A stretch of 8,841 bases of DNA from Saprospiraceae bacterium (GTDB lineage: Bacteria > Bacteroidota > Bacteroidia > Chitinophagales > Saprospiraceae), in NCBI GenBank assembly GCA_014379665.1, contig JACMLK010000216.1, positions 1 through 8,841 on the forward strand, read 5' to 3'. The position numbers and the translations under genes were made by a program. Shown here one piece after another: positions 1 to 7,372 of this stretch. Each line of letters opens with the position of its first letter. Position 1 is the stretch's first letter. The notes beneath the pieces were generated by a model that was not told the origin of the DNA, made no database searches, and saw nothing but the letters and a program-made list of their open reading frames with translations.

Positions 1-91
1 AATGGTTAAATCAAAAACAAAAATGAAATGTTGGTACTTTTATTGTGGTAATTAGGTCATAAAATTGAATGTACATTATGTTTTTTAAACA

Positions 92-119
92 GTTGAAAGT
101 TAAAAGTTAAAAGTTGAAT
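92..119. repeat. Four-copy 7-bp tandem repeat upstream of the lipoprotein gene
   Basis: Four head-to-tail heptamers are seen: GTTGAAA, GTTAAAA, GTTAAAA and GTTGAAT. They end 11 bases before the ATG of the DUF3089 lipoprotein, so they fall in its leader or promoter region. Simple heptamer arrays of this kind can change copy number by slippage and could alter promoter spacing or leader length; that is inference. The rest of bases 1-130 is AT-rich and I see no gene end, RNA gene or convincing promoter in it. The nearest promoter-like string is TATGTTTT at 77-84, one mismatch from the Bacteroidota -7 box and without a matching upstream box. Confidence 0.8.
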
Positions 120-130
120 GCGGAACTCAC

Positions 131-1159
131 ATGAATAGATTAATTTTTATTGCGATCATTTTATTATTAAATTCCTGTAAGACCTACAAACCCGATTATG
201 TTTATCAGCAATACCATAATACCAGGGTCGATTATACAAATCTGAATTATTGGGCTGCACACCCGAATAAAACGGATGAAGCGGATTTAACCCCTGAAGG
301 AGATACGGTATCAACTCAAGGGGTAGATGCAGATGTATTTTTTATACACCCAACTACATATACAGGAGAAAAAGGACAAGATAAATGGAATAGCAACCTT
401 GATGATGCGGAACTTAATAGAAAGACGGACGAGGGCACTATACGCTTCCAGGCAAGTGCTTTTAATCATGCCGGGAGGGTATTTGCTCCAAGATACAGAC
501 AAGCTCATCTGTACGCCTATTTTACTGCTGATACCATCTCTGCAAAAAAAGCCTTCGATTTTGCCTATAAAGATGTAAAAGAAGCATTTGAATATTATTT
601 AAAATATTTTAATAATGATCGGCCCATCATCATAGCTTCTCATAGTCAGGGAACAAATCATGCAGAGAGATTATTGACTGAGTATTTTGATCAGAAGACC
701 TTATATAAAAAATTAGTTATTTCTTATTTGATTGGAATGCCTGTTGCAAAAGACAGATTTACAGATATAAAACCATGTATAGACAGTACCGATACCGGAT
801 GTTTTGTATCATGGCGCACCTTTAAAAAAGCATATCACCTGCCAAAGAAACTTTCTTCAGATAAGATATGTGTGACTAACCCGTTATCCTGGAAAACAGA
901 TGAAACCTATATGCCGAAGTCAGCCAATAAAGGTACGCTGCTCTTTAAATTTAATAAAATCTATCAAAATCACGTGGACGCCCAGGTGTGTAAGGATATT
1001 CTGTGGTCCTGTAAACCAAAATTTCCAGGCAGCCTATTCCTTTGGACAAAAAATTATCATCCGGCAGATATCAATTTATATTACTTCAATATAAGAGAAA
1101 ATGCGTTAAGCAGAGTGAAGAAGTTTCTTGAGAAATCAACAATTTCCAACTTGCCTTGA
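131..1159 (+). CDS. DUF3089-type alpha/beta-hydrolase lipoprotein
   Basis: A 342-residue predicted lipoprotein. Residues 1-16 form a short lipoprotein signal peptide: Asn and Arg, a hydrophobic run, then the lipobox LNSC with lipidated Cys16. The residues after Cys16 (KTYKPD) are not an obvious Bacteroidota surface-export signal, so a periplasm-facing anchor is more likely, though this is uncertain. The body matches DUF3089 as I know it: DADVFFIHPTTY at 67-78, the nucleophile elbow SHSQG at 170-174 with Ser172 as likely catalytic serine, and a C-terminal YHPADINLYYFNIREN segment (309-324) whose His310 is the likely catalytic histidine. The family is lipase/esterase-like, but its substrate is not established, so no reaction is assigned. 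Cysteines at 216, 224, 247, 287 and 294 could form disulfides in the periplasm. The ATG at 131 is chosen because it directly precedes the signal peptide; no Shine-Dalgarno sequence is visible. The gene stands alone on the plus strand and converges on the receptor gene. Confidence 0.88.
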   Translation: MNRLIFIAIILLLNSCKTYKPDYVYQQYHNTRVDYTNLNYWAAHPNKTDEADLTPEGDTVSTQGVDADVFFIHPTTYTGEKGQDKWNSNLDDAELNRKTDEGTIRFQASAFNHAGRVFAPRYRQAHLYAYFTADTISAKKAFDFAYKDVKEAFEYYLKYFNNDRPIIIASHSQGTNHAERLLTEYFDQKTLYKKLVISYLIGMPVAKDRFTDIKPCIDSTDTGCFVSWRTFKKAYHLPKKLSSDKICVTNPLSWKTDETYMPKSANKGTLLFKFNKIYQNHVDAQVCKDILWSCKPKFPGSLFLWTKNYHPADINLYYFNIRENALSRVKKFLEKSTISNLP

Positions 1160-1222
1160 CTTTCCCCTCACATTTTTAGTAATTATATAAAATGTTGAAA
1201 ATCGCAGCATCAGGATATTGTA

Positions 1223-1391
1223 CGACTCCTACGGAATCGAAAAAACACATTCTTTTGCATTTCTATTATAGTGCGATTTATCAGGCCGGTATCGGATTGA
1301 TTACTTTAGTCGATTTAACAAAGATCCCGGTGGGACCATACTATTAAAGAAACAGTTTCATCCCCCCATTTATATAATCCCCGAGGGATTA
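1223..1391. repeat. Cluster of three small hairpins in the convergent spacer
   Basis: The 259-bp spacer 1160-1418 has no convincing gene. It holds three short inverted repeats of the same design, a stem of 6-7 bp closing on three bases, with pyrimidines on the left arm (TCC core) and purines on the right (GGA core). They are CGACTCC-TAC-GGAATCG (1223-1239, one mismatch), GATCCC-GGT-GGGACC (1323-1337, one mismatch) and TAATCCC-CGA-GGGATTA (1375-1391, perfect). Between the first two lies a stretch with CGAT (1274-1277) facing ATCG (1291-1294). The shared design suggests a dispersed intergenic repeat, perhaps a degenerate copy, that may also end transcription from both sides. The stems and loops are seen directly; the repeat-family assignment is inference. 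Confidence 0.55.
1375..1391 (-). terminator. Possible terminator hairpin after the TonB-dependent receptor gene
   Basis: This is the perfect 7-bp stem TAATCCC/GGGATTA with loop CGA. It begins 27 bases past the receptor's TAG stop in the direction of transcription. The sequence following it on the minus strand (TATATAAATGGGG) is AT-rich but has no run of U, so it is not a textbook intrinsic terminator. The palindrome would form in transcripts from either direction and could also stop read-through from the convergent lipoprotein gene. Confidence 0.35.
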
Positions 1392-1418
1392 CACAAACGT
1401 CAAAAAACAGTAAGCTGA

Positions 1419-4079
1419 CTAAAATCTGAAGCCCAACCTGCCAAATATGTACCTACCTGAAAAACCCATTTGGACCGAATCCCAATATCCGCCTGAGTCT
1501 GTCCAGTCTGCATCTTGTTGGGTAGGGTATTTATTAAGTAAATTATTTGCACCTATAGATAAACTCAATTTTTGAGTCAAATTATATTGAGCGCTGAAGT
1601 CAACAACCAATGCCGGTTTATACACATCTTTTGATGCTTCAAATGCGGCTCCGGGTGTTCCGCCGAAGTCATCATCTGACTCAAATACTTCCCACCCGAG
1701 CAGAGTGATGCCACTAAATTGCGTGAGAGCAAGACCTGCTTCAAATTTTGGAGAAATGAATCTGGAATTAAGTCCGAATTTGTAATCAGGTGCAGAAGCT
1801 TTAAGAAAATATTGTTCCCGAGGTCCATAAAAAACATCAGGATCCAGACTGCCGTTATTTATTTTTTCAATATCTATTTTATTTACATTGCCAACAAGTG
1901 CAAAATTTAATGAATTGTCGCCCATATGATGCTTATAACTTAAGACTACGTCCAATCCTTTGGTTTTTGTATCCAGGCCATTCGCAAAAAACTGTGCGGC
2001 TTCCACATTAATTCCCAAATGACTTGCATCAAAGTAATCAGTCAGTACGATCCTGTCATTTATTTTAATCTGATAGGCATCAAACGTTGCGGTAAAATTA
2101 CCGTGTGATAATGTCAGTCCAAGGCTTAGGTTTTGAGCCGTTTCCTGAGTCAGTTCCTGTATACCAAATCCTCGAGTAACAGGGCTATTGTTAGGTGAAA
2201 GAAGTACCTCGCTGGCAGTACCACCTACAAAATTTGTAAACTTGAGATTGTAATATTTCTGAGCCAGAGAAGGCGCTCTGAATCCTGATGAAACAGATCC
2301 TCTAAAAGCAAGGAAATCCGAGATCTTATATCTGGATGAAAATTTATAATTGAGGGTATTGCCAAAATCGCTGTAATCTTCATATCTCAATGCGGCACTC
2401 ACAAGGAATGCTTCTGTTAGATTCATCTCACCATCCACATAAAATGATAAATTGGACCTGAATTTATCCACCGTATTGGCCGGACTATAACCCGGAAAAC
2501 CTTGTGATCCTCCCGGCCTTTCTTCTCCCGTGATCGGGTCAACCGGTATCACCTGATTTGGATTTGTAACCGGAACTCCATTAATATCATATACCGCGTA
2601 GGATCCGGTCTCTCCATCAAAGATTACGAAGTTTTCAGTTCTGTATTCTGTGCCTAAAGCAAGATTGAATCCTTTCAGGACATTTTTATAATATTTTGAA
2701 AAATCCAGACCGGTGGTATTTTGGCTCAGGCTATGGCCACCTGCATCAAATTCAGTAGGTGAACCTTCTTCCAAAGAAGCATTTATGGTATTTTTTATCT
2801 GGTAATGAAATTTATTTTTACCAAAAGTATTGTTAAAGTCTACTTTCCATCCATTATTCATTTCGTGTCTCAGCCCGGCAGACAATGAGCCGTCCGTAAT
2901 AATGGAGGTGATTCGTGGTGTAAAGCCATCAGGATAAATTCCTATCACATTACGGGGTGTTTCATTGTCCCTTGTAAAAGCAAAAGCGTCCGTGTCTCTG
3001 TAATTTCTTCCACCAAAAGCATATAGTTCGGTATTATTGGAAAGAGGAACGGCTGCATTTATCAGAAAATTAAACCCATCAATGGCAGCTTCTCCAAATC
3101 CTTTTCTGAAACTGGCTCCCGGACGAAGGGTTCTGGATTTTGAAATCAATTCAGAAGTCAGGTTTATAAAACCACCCTGTTCACCAATCTTCATACCATA
3201 GTTGGTGCCTACCTTTACGGTATTTCCATCATAGGATTTATCTTCATCGTATAACCTGTTTTTACCATCTGCATTAGGTGTTCCGGCAGCAAAATTGCCT
3301 TCAGAAGCCGTACTTGAGACACCATATGTTATACTGCCCTGAAGTGTCTCTGTCTTATCGTTGAGTACTATATTTATTACGCCGGCGATGGCATCTGACC
3401 CATACTGAGCTGAAGCACCATCCCTGAGTACCTCAATTCGCTTAATCGCTGATACCGGAATGGCATTCATATCAGTTCCTGTATTTCCCCTTCCTCTTGT
3501 TCCGAATACATTAATTAATGAAGACTGATGTCTTCTTTTTCCATTAATTAATACCAGGGTCTGATCCGGACCCAATCCTCTTAAAGTGGCAGGATCAATG
3601 TGATCAGCACCATCAGAACCCGATTGTTTAGATGCATTAAATGACGGAGCAGCATATTGTAAAATCTGATTGATTTCTACCTGTCCGTTTCTGGTCTGTA
3701 TATCAGAAAGATCTATAATATCTATGGCCACCGGCGAATTGGTTGAAGACCGCCTGAAACTTCGGGATCCGACCACTTGAACTTCACCCAACAACATACC
3801 TTCCAGCAAGGTTACATTTATTTCTGTACTTCCGTTAACTGGCTTAATCTGAGTAGTATACCCAATATAACTGAATGTCAAAGAACCATTTAAGCCGGAC
3901 ACATTCAACATATATTTACCATCTACATCTGAAATTGTCCCATTGTTGGTGCCTGTTTCAGTGACATTAACGCCAGGCAGCCCGAACCCACTTTCATCTG
4001 TAACTGTACCTTCGATGGTTTGCGAAAATAATTGTGCAGAAATAAACATAATGGTTAGAAGTAAGCTCAATTGTTTCAT
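1419..4079 (-). CDS. TonB-dependent outer-membrane receptor with CarboxypepD-reg-like N-terminal domain
   Basis: An 886-residue outer-membrane receptor of the type that imports a ligand using TonB-ExbBD energy. In order: a Sec signal peptide at about 1-20 (KQLSLLLTIMFISAQLFSQ); a carboxypeptidase-regulatory-like beta-sandwich at about 21-94 (GTVTDESGFGLPGVNV, then SDVDGKYML and FSYIGYTTQ); a plug domain at about 112-240, including LRGLGPDQTLVLINGKRR (166-183) and IKRIEVLRDGASAQYGSDAI (212-231); and a beta-barrel to the end. The barrel carries GFRAPSL at 599-605, the late SIGANNLLNKYP (841-852) and a C-terminal aromatic strand ending GRLGFRF. This is a complete receptor with no frameshift. The substrate cannot be read from the sequence. 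The start ATG sits directly before the signal peptide. No SusD-like lipoprotein, ABC transporter or sigma/anti-sigma pair lies next to it within the window, so a SusC-type glycan role is not supported. It follows priA on the same strand after 142 bp and probably has its own promoter. Confidence 0.95.
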   Translation of the reverse strand: MKQLSLLLTIMFISAQLFSQTIEGTVTDESGFGLPGVNVTETGTNNGTISDVDGKYMLNVSGLNGSLTFSYIGYTTQIKPVNGSTEINVTLLEGMLLGEVQVVGSRSFRRSSTNSPVAIDIIDLSDIQTRNGQVEINQILQYAAPSFNASKQSGSDGADHIDPATLRGLGPDQTLVLINGKRRHQSSLINVFGTRGRGNTGTDMNAIPVSAIKRIEVLRDGASAQYGSDAIAGVINIVLNDKTETLQGSITYGVSSTASEGNFAAGTPNADGKNRLYDEDKSYDGNTVKVGTNYGMKIGEQGGFINLTSELISKSRTLRPGASFRKGFGEAAIDGFNFLINAAVPLSNNTELYAFGGRNYRDTDAFAFTRDNETPRNVIGIYPDGFTPRITSIITDGSLSAGLRHEMNNGWKVDFNNTFGKNKFHYQIKNTINASLEEGSPTEFDAGGHSLSQNTTGLDFSKYYKNVLKGFNLALGTEYRTENFVIFDGETGSYAVYDINGVPVTNPNQVIPVDPITGEERPGGSQGFPGYSPANTVDKFRSNLSFYVDGEMNLTEAFLVSAALRYEDYSDFGNTLNYKFSSRYKISDFLAFRGSVSSGFRAPSLAQKYYNLKFTNFVGGTASEVLLSPNNSPVTRGFGIQELTQETAQNLSLGLTLSHGNFTATFDAYQIKINDRIVLTDYFDASHLGINVEAAQFFANGLDTKTKGLDVVLSYKHHMGDNSLNFALVGNVNKIDIEKINNGSLDPDVFYGPREQYFLKASAPDYKFGLNSRFISPKFEAGLALTQFSGITLLGWEVFESDDDFGGTPGAAFEASKDVYKPALVVDFSAQYNLTQKLSLSIGANNLLNKYPTQQDADWTDSGGYWDSVQMGFSGRYIFGRLGFRF

Positions 4080-4116
4080 GATGATAGAAATTTTTGTTTT
4101 GATAATATTAGTGGCT

Positions 4117-4124
4117 CAAATATA
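4117..4124 (-). promoter_or_regulatory. Candidate -7 box for the TonB-dependent receptor gene
   Basis: On the minus strand this reads TATATTTG, an exact fit to the Bacteroidota housekeeping -7 consensus TAnnTTTG. It lies 37 bases upstream of the receptor ATG and would give a leader of roughly 30 bases. No TTG or TTTG -33 box is present at the usual distance. The DNA upstream of it (about 4121-4170) is almost pure A and T, which could assist opening or polymerase contact. In such AT-rich DNA a chance match is possible. Confidence 0.4.
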
Positions 4125-4183
4125 TAAATATTGTAGTATATCTATATATATGTGATATAAATATTTTAATAGCATCGTACTAA

Positions 4184-4215
4184 GGTGTTAAATTTCAAAA
4201 ATGGATGGAAACACC
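4184..4215 (-). terminator. Weak inverted repeat just after priA
   Basis: GGTGTT (4184-4189) and AACACC (4210-4215) form a 6-bp stem around a 20-base loop, 6 bases beyond the priA stop codon. The loop is long and no U-tract follows on the minus strand, so a role in termination is only a possibility. Apart from this and the candidate promoter, I see nothing else in the 142-bp spacer 4080-4221. Confidence 0.2.
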
Positions 4216-4221
4216 ATACAA

Positions 4222-6678
4222 TTAATATGGATCAACATCAATATTAACCCTTACTGTCCTGTAAGCCGCTACTTGTTTCAACCTTGATTTTACTTGTTGA
4301 ATCAGTAGTTTTATTTTAGTCATCGTTCCGGGATCTTTTTCCATTTTGATCGTGATAGTCTGAATATATTGACCACGAATTCTGGCAATAGAGGGAATTG
4401 CAGGTCCTATGAGTCTGTTTCCAATTTTATTGCGCACCTGATCTGCAAAAACATTAGCCGCATGAGCTACCGTTCCTTCATTTTTGTGTAACAATTCTAT
4501 TTGAATCATCCTGAAAAATGGTGGGTAATGAAATGTCTTGCGTTCTTCAGATTCCCGGAGATAAAATCTGTCATACATATGATGCAATGTTTCAATGATA
4601 ACCGGATGTTCAGGGTGATATGTCTGAATGATGACTTTACCCTGTTTGGCTCTCCTTCCTGCACGACCTGCCACTTGTGTTAATAACTGAAAAGCCCGCT
4701 CATTTGCTCTCATGTCCGGATATCTCAACAAAGTATCAGCATTTAACACTCCGACTAAAGCAATATGATCAAAATCCAGGCCTTTTGTGATCATCTGCGT
4801 GCCTATGAGCATATCTATTTTTTTATCTTCAAAGTCATGAATAATATTTTCAAAAGCCAGTTTGGTTTTGGCTGTATCCATGTCAACTCTTGCTACCACT
4901 GCGGTAGGAAATAATATTTTCATCTGCTCTTCGATTTTTTCCGTACCGAATCCCTGTTCTTGCAAATCATGATTACCACAGGCAGGACATTGAACCGGTA
5001 GTTTGGTTCTTGTCCCACAATAGTGACATCTGAGTTCATTAAAAGCTTTGTGTATGGTGAGATGTACATCACAATTAGGACAATCAGCTTTCCATCCGCA
5101 CACTTGACAGGAAATGGTAGGGGCATATCCACGTCTGTTCTGAAATATCAGAATCTGCTCCTTTTCAATCAGCGCATCCTCTATAGCATTTATCAGTTGA
5201 TGGCTGAATATTCCGTCGAATCTTTTGTCTTTTCTTTCAGGTTTAAGATCTACAATTTGTATTTTTGGCAATATAGATTCTCCATGTCTTTCCATCATAC
5301 TCACCAGCCCGTATTTATGAGAGGTTGCATTGGAGAATGACTCCAGACTCGGGGTGGCGCTTCCCAATATAATGCCGGCGTGAGTAATTGAACTTAAATA
5401 GATGGAAGCATCTCTGGCGTTGTACCTTGGATTGGGATCATTTTGTTTGAATGATGAGTCATGCTCTTCATCCACAATAATAAGCCCAAGATTCATAAAT
5501 GGCAAAAAAAGTCCCGATCTGGCTGCAATTACTAATTTTGCACCCAGGAGGACGGCGGACCACAATTCCACACGCTCCTGATTGTTCATCCTGCTGTGAT
5601 ACACCAGGACTTCTGAACCAAATATTGTTTTTAGTCTTTCTACCATATGAGTAGTAAGCGCTATCTCGGGAAGGAGGTATAATGTTTGTTTGTTTTCCGT
5701 CAGATTCTCTTTGATGAGTTCAGCATACACCCTGGTCTTGCCGCTACCCGTGATGCCATAAAGCAAACATGGTTTGCCAACTGATAGCACATTTTTTATC
5801 TCAGATATAGCGTTTTGCTGTATGATACTAAGTTCATCCATCTTTTCCATTGAACTACTATCGTGAATGGAGTGAATTCGACTATGCTTTTGTTTAATAA
5901 TGGTAAAAATATTTTTTTTAGCCATTGCCTGAATGACATTGCTGTCTGCCCCTGATAACTGGGTGATGTCAGAGACTGGCAGATTAAATATTTTATTTCT
6001 TGATAATTGTACAAATGCAAGCAGTGCTTTGGTTTGTTTTTCGCTGTTGACTACCAGGTCAAAAGCTTCCGTGAGTCGGTTTGGATCGGATTTATATGGT
6101 TCATTGAGAGACATAAAATTAAGCATCCTTGGCTTGTATTTTTCAATCAGATCTTCTTTGATATATATGACTTTTTTGTCAAGCAGATTTCTGATGACAG
6201 GGAAAATGGTTTTTTTATTCAGTATGTCCTGAATCTGAATGATGGTCAGTTCATTTTGAATGGAGATGGCTTCTGCTATCAGAAATTCATCATCGGTCAA
6301 TCCTTCATACGTTTCGTTAAAATCCGGGTGCGTAATAACTTTTGTCTCACTTTCAAGTTTTAGCCCTGCAGGCATGGCTACATTCATGACTTCACCGATG
6401 GTGCAACAATAATATTCAGCCATCCATCTCCAAAAGATAAGCTGTGTAGCAGTCACCACAGGAATAGTATCCAAAATGGATACTATCGGTTTAGGTTTGT
6501 ATTCGAGGATTAATGCTTCATGTATTTCGGCTACCACGGCAGAATACAGCTTGTTTTTCAGGGATACTTCAACCCTGATGCCAATATCGACATGCGACTC
6601 AAATTCTTTTGGTACAGAGTAAGAATAAAGTTTGGGCAGTGCCAACGGGAAGATGACTGTGACAAATTTTATAGCCAA
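4222..6678 (-). CDS. priA: Primosomal protein N' (replication-restart helicase PriA)
   Basis: An 818-residue superfamily 2 DNA helicase that recognises stalled or repaired forks and reloads the replicative helicase. The N-terminal 3'-end-binding domain shows FPLALPKLYSYSVP (10-23). Helicase motifs follow: Walker A GITGSGKT (308-315, Lys314), DEEH (403-406), GSATPS (439-444), GTQMITKGLDFDHI (626-639) and QVAGRAGR (668-675). Eight cysteines in four CxxC pairs (524/527, 533/536, 551/554, 564/567) form the two-zinc domain inside lobe 2. All key residues are present. Walker A Lys lies 84 residues later than Lys230 of the 732-residue E. coli protein, so nearly all the extra length precedes the helicase core. 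The start is TTG: the frame has TAA and TGA stops just upstream, no upstream ATG exists, and the next in-frame Met is residue 86, inside the N-terminal region. The methyltransferase gene lies 157 bp upstream on the same strand. Confidence 0.96.
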   Translation of the reverse strand: MAIKFVTVIFPLALPKLYSYSVPKEFESHVDIGIRVEVSLKNKLYSAVVAEIHEALILEYKPKPIVSILDTIPVVTATQLIFWRWMAEYYCCTIGEVMNVAMPAGLKLESETKVITHPDFNETYEGLTDDEFLIAEAISIQNELTIIQIQDILNKKTIFPVIRNLLDKKVIYIKEDLIEKYKPRMLNFMSLNEPYKSDPNRLTEAFDLVVNSEKQTKALLAFVQLSRNKIFNLPVSDITQLSGADSNVIQAMAKKNIFTIIKQKHSRIHSIHDSSSMEKMDELSIIQQNAISEIKNVLSVGKPCLLYGITGSGKTRVYAELIKENLTENKQTLYLLPEIALTTHMVERLKTIFGSEVLVYHSRMNNQERVELWSAVLLGAKLVIAARSGLFLPFMNLGLIIVDEEHDSSFKQNDPNPRYNARDASIYLSSITHAGIILGSATPSLESFSNATSHKYGLVSMMERHGESILPKIQIVDLKPERKDKRFDGIFSHQLINAIEDALIEKEQILIFQNRRGYAPTISCQVCGWKADCPNCDVHLTIHKAFNELRCHYCGTRTKLPVQCPACGNHDLQEQGFGTEKIEEQMKILFPTAVVARVDMDTAKTKLAFENIIHDFEDKKIDMLIGTQMITKGLDFDHIALVGVLNADTLLRYPDMRANERAFQLLTQVAGRAGRRAKQGKVIIQTYHPEHPVIIETLHHMYDRFYLRESEERKTFHYPPFFRMIQIELLHKNEGTVAHAANVFADQVRNKIGNRLIGPAIPSIARIRGQYIQTITIKMEKDPGTMTKIKLLIQQVKSRLKQVAAYRTVRVNIDVDPY

Positions 6679-6701
6679 GTACGAATTTTATCAATGAAAA
6701 G

Positions 6702-6709
6702 CAAAGGTA
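6702..6709 (-). promoter_or_regulatory. Candidate -7 box for priA
   Basis: On the minus strand this reads TACCTTTG, an exact fit to TAnnTTTG, ending 23 bases before the TTG start of priA. It would give a very short leader. A TTTG on the same strand (6747-6750) lies about 37 bases upstream of the box, too far to be a standard -33 element. The match is seen directly; promoter function is inferred. Confidence 0.4.
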
Positions 6710-6774
6710 ATTAATCTGTCAGATATCGCCATAATTGTAGGTACATCAAATTGCGTAAATAAAATCGCCTTTGG

Positions 6775-6786
6775 ATTACATGTAAT
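6775..6786. promoter_or_regulatory. Perfect 12-bp palindrome upstream of priA
   Basis: ATTACATGTAAT is its own reverse complement. It sits in the 157-bp spacer between the methyltransferase stop and priA, about 65 bases upstream of the candidate priA -7 box. It could be a binding site for a dimeric regulator, or chance. It is too AT-rich and lacks a loop, so it is not a convincing terminator. Nothing else stands out in the spacer besides the candidate priA promoter. Confidence 0.3.
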
Positions 6787-6835
6787 GATAGACTAATTTT
6801 ATGTTTATTTCTTTTACCATACCAACACTCAAAAG

Positions 6836-7366
6836 TCAGTGGTCGTAATACCTTTTTGTCAACTCCCACAAAACAATACCGGCACAAACTGAAACATTGA
6901 GGGAATGTTTCGTACCATATTGTGGTATTTCGACGCAGATATCCATGTCTTCCATAATCTTATCACTGATACCATCCACTTCATTGCCAAAAATAACGGC
7001 AATTTTATTGTTTTTAAAGTCGGTTGTTTCAAGCGTAACCGATTTATCTGTTTGTTCAACCCCGACTATAAGGTAGCCCTGTTTTTTTAACGAAAACACC
7101 GCTTCTGAGATATCTTCTATATATTCCCATCTGACGGATTCTGTGGCTCCGATGGCTGTTTTGGTGATTTCACGATTAGGCGGTGTGGCACTGATACCGC
7201 AGATTATGATTCTTTCGATGGCGAAAGCATCGGCAGTTCTGAATACTGAACCTACATTCATAGCCGATCTGATATTATCTAACACAGCAACAACCGGTAG
7301 TTTAGGTAAGAAATTATATTCATCTACAGATACCCTACTGAGTTCTGACAGCTTTAGCTTGCGCAT
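6836..7366 (-). CDS. SpoU/TrmH-family RNA 2'-O-ribose methyltransferase (SPOUT)
   Basis: A 176-residue S-adenosylmethionine-dependent methyltransferase of the knotted SPOUT class, acting on tRNA or rRNA in the cytoplasm. All three family motifs are visible: motif 1 NIRSAMNVGSVFRTAD (31-46, with Asn31 and Arg43), motif 2 IFGNEVDGIS (125-134, Asn128-Glu129), and motif 3 IPQYGTKHSLNVSVCAG (147-163, Ser155 and Asn157), which builds the cofactor-binding knot. The protein is only the catalytic domain; it lacks the N-terminal RNA-binding extension of RlmB-type enzymes and the C-terminal extension of classical TrmH. The exact nucleotide modified cannot be told, so no gene symbol is given. Its ATG lies 6 bases past the pyrG stop on the same strand, which strongly suggests co-transcription and perhaps translational coupling. 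Confidence 0.93.
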   Translation of the reverse strand: MRKLKLSELSRVSVDEYNFLPKLPVVAVLDNIRSAMNVGSVFRTADAFAIERIIICGISATPPNREITKTAIGATESVRWEYIEDISEAVFSLKKQGYLIVGVEQTDKSVTLETTDFKNNKIAVIFGNEVDGISDKIMEDMDICVEIPQYGTKHSLNVSVCAGIVLWELTKRYYDH

Positions 7367-7372
7367 GTCACT

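Noticed and set aside
1160..1418. A small gene in the convergent spacer
   Set aside because: No open frame of useful length with a plausible start was seen on either strand; the stretch is better explained by hairpins.
1419..4079. Calling the receptor SusC/RagA
   Set aside because: No SusD-like gene is adjacent, the length is below the roughly 1000 residues common for SusC, and the plug wording is not of the SusC type.
5023..5340. Open frame of 105 codons on the plus strand inside priA
   Set aside because: It runs antisense to the conserved zinc-domain and helicase region of priA, has no recognisable domain, and is expected by chance opposite a long gene.
6007..6363. Open frame of 118 codons on the plus strand inside priA
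   Set aside because: It lies antisense to the winged-helix region of priA, with an aromatic-rich composition typical of antisense reading and no recognisable motif.
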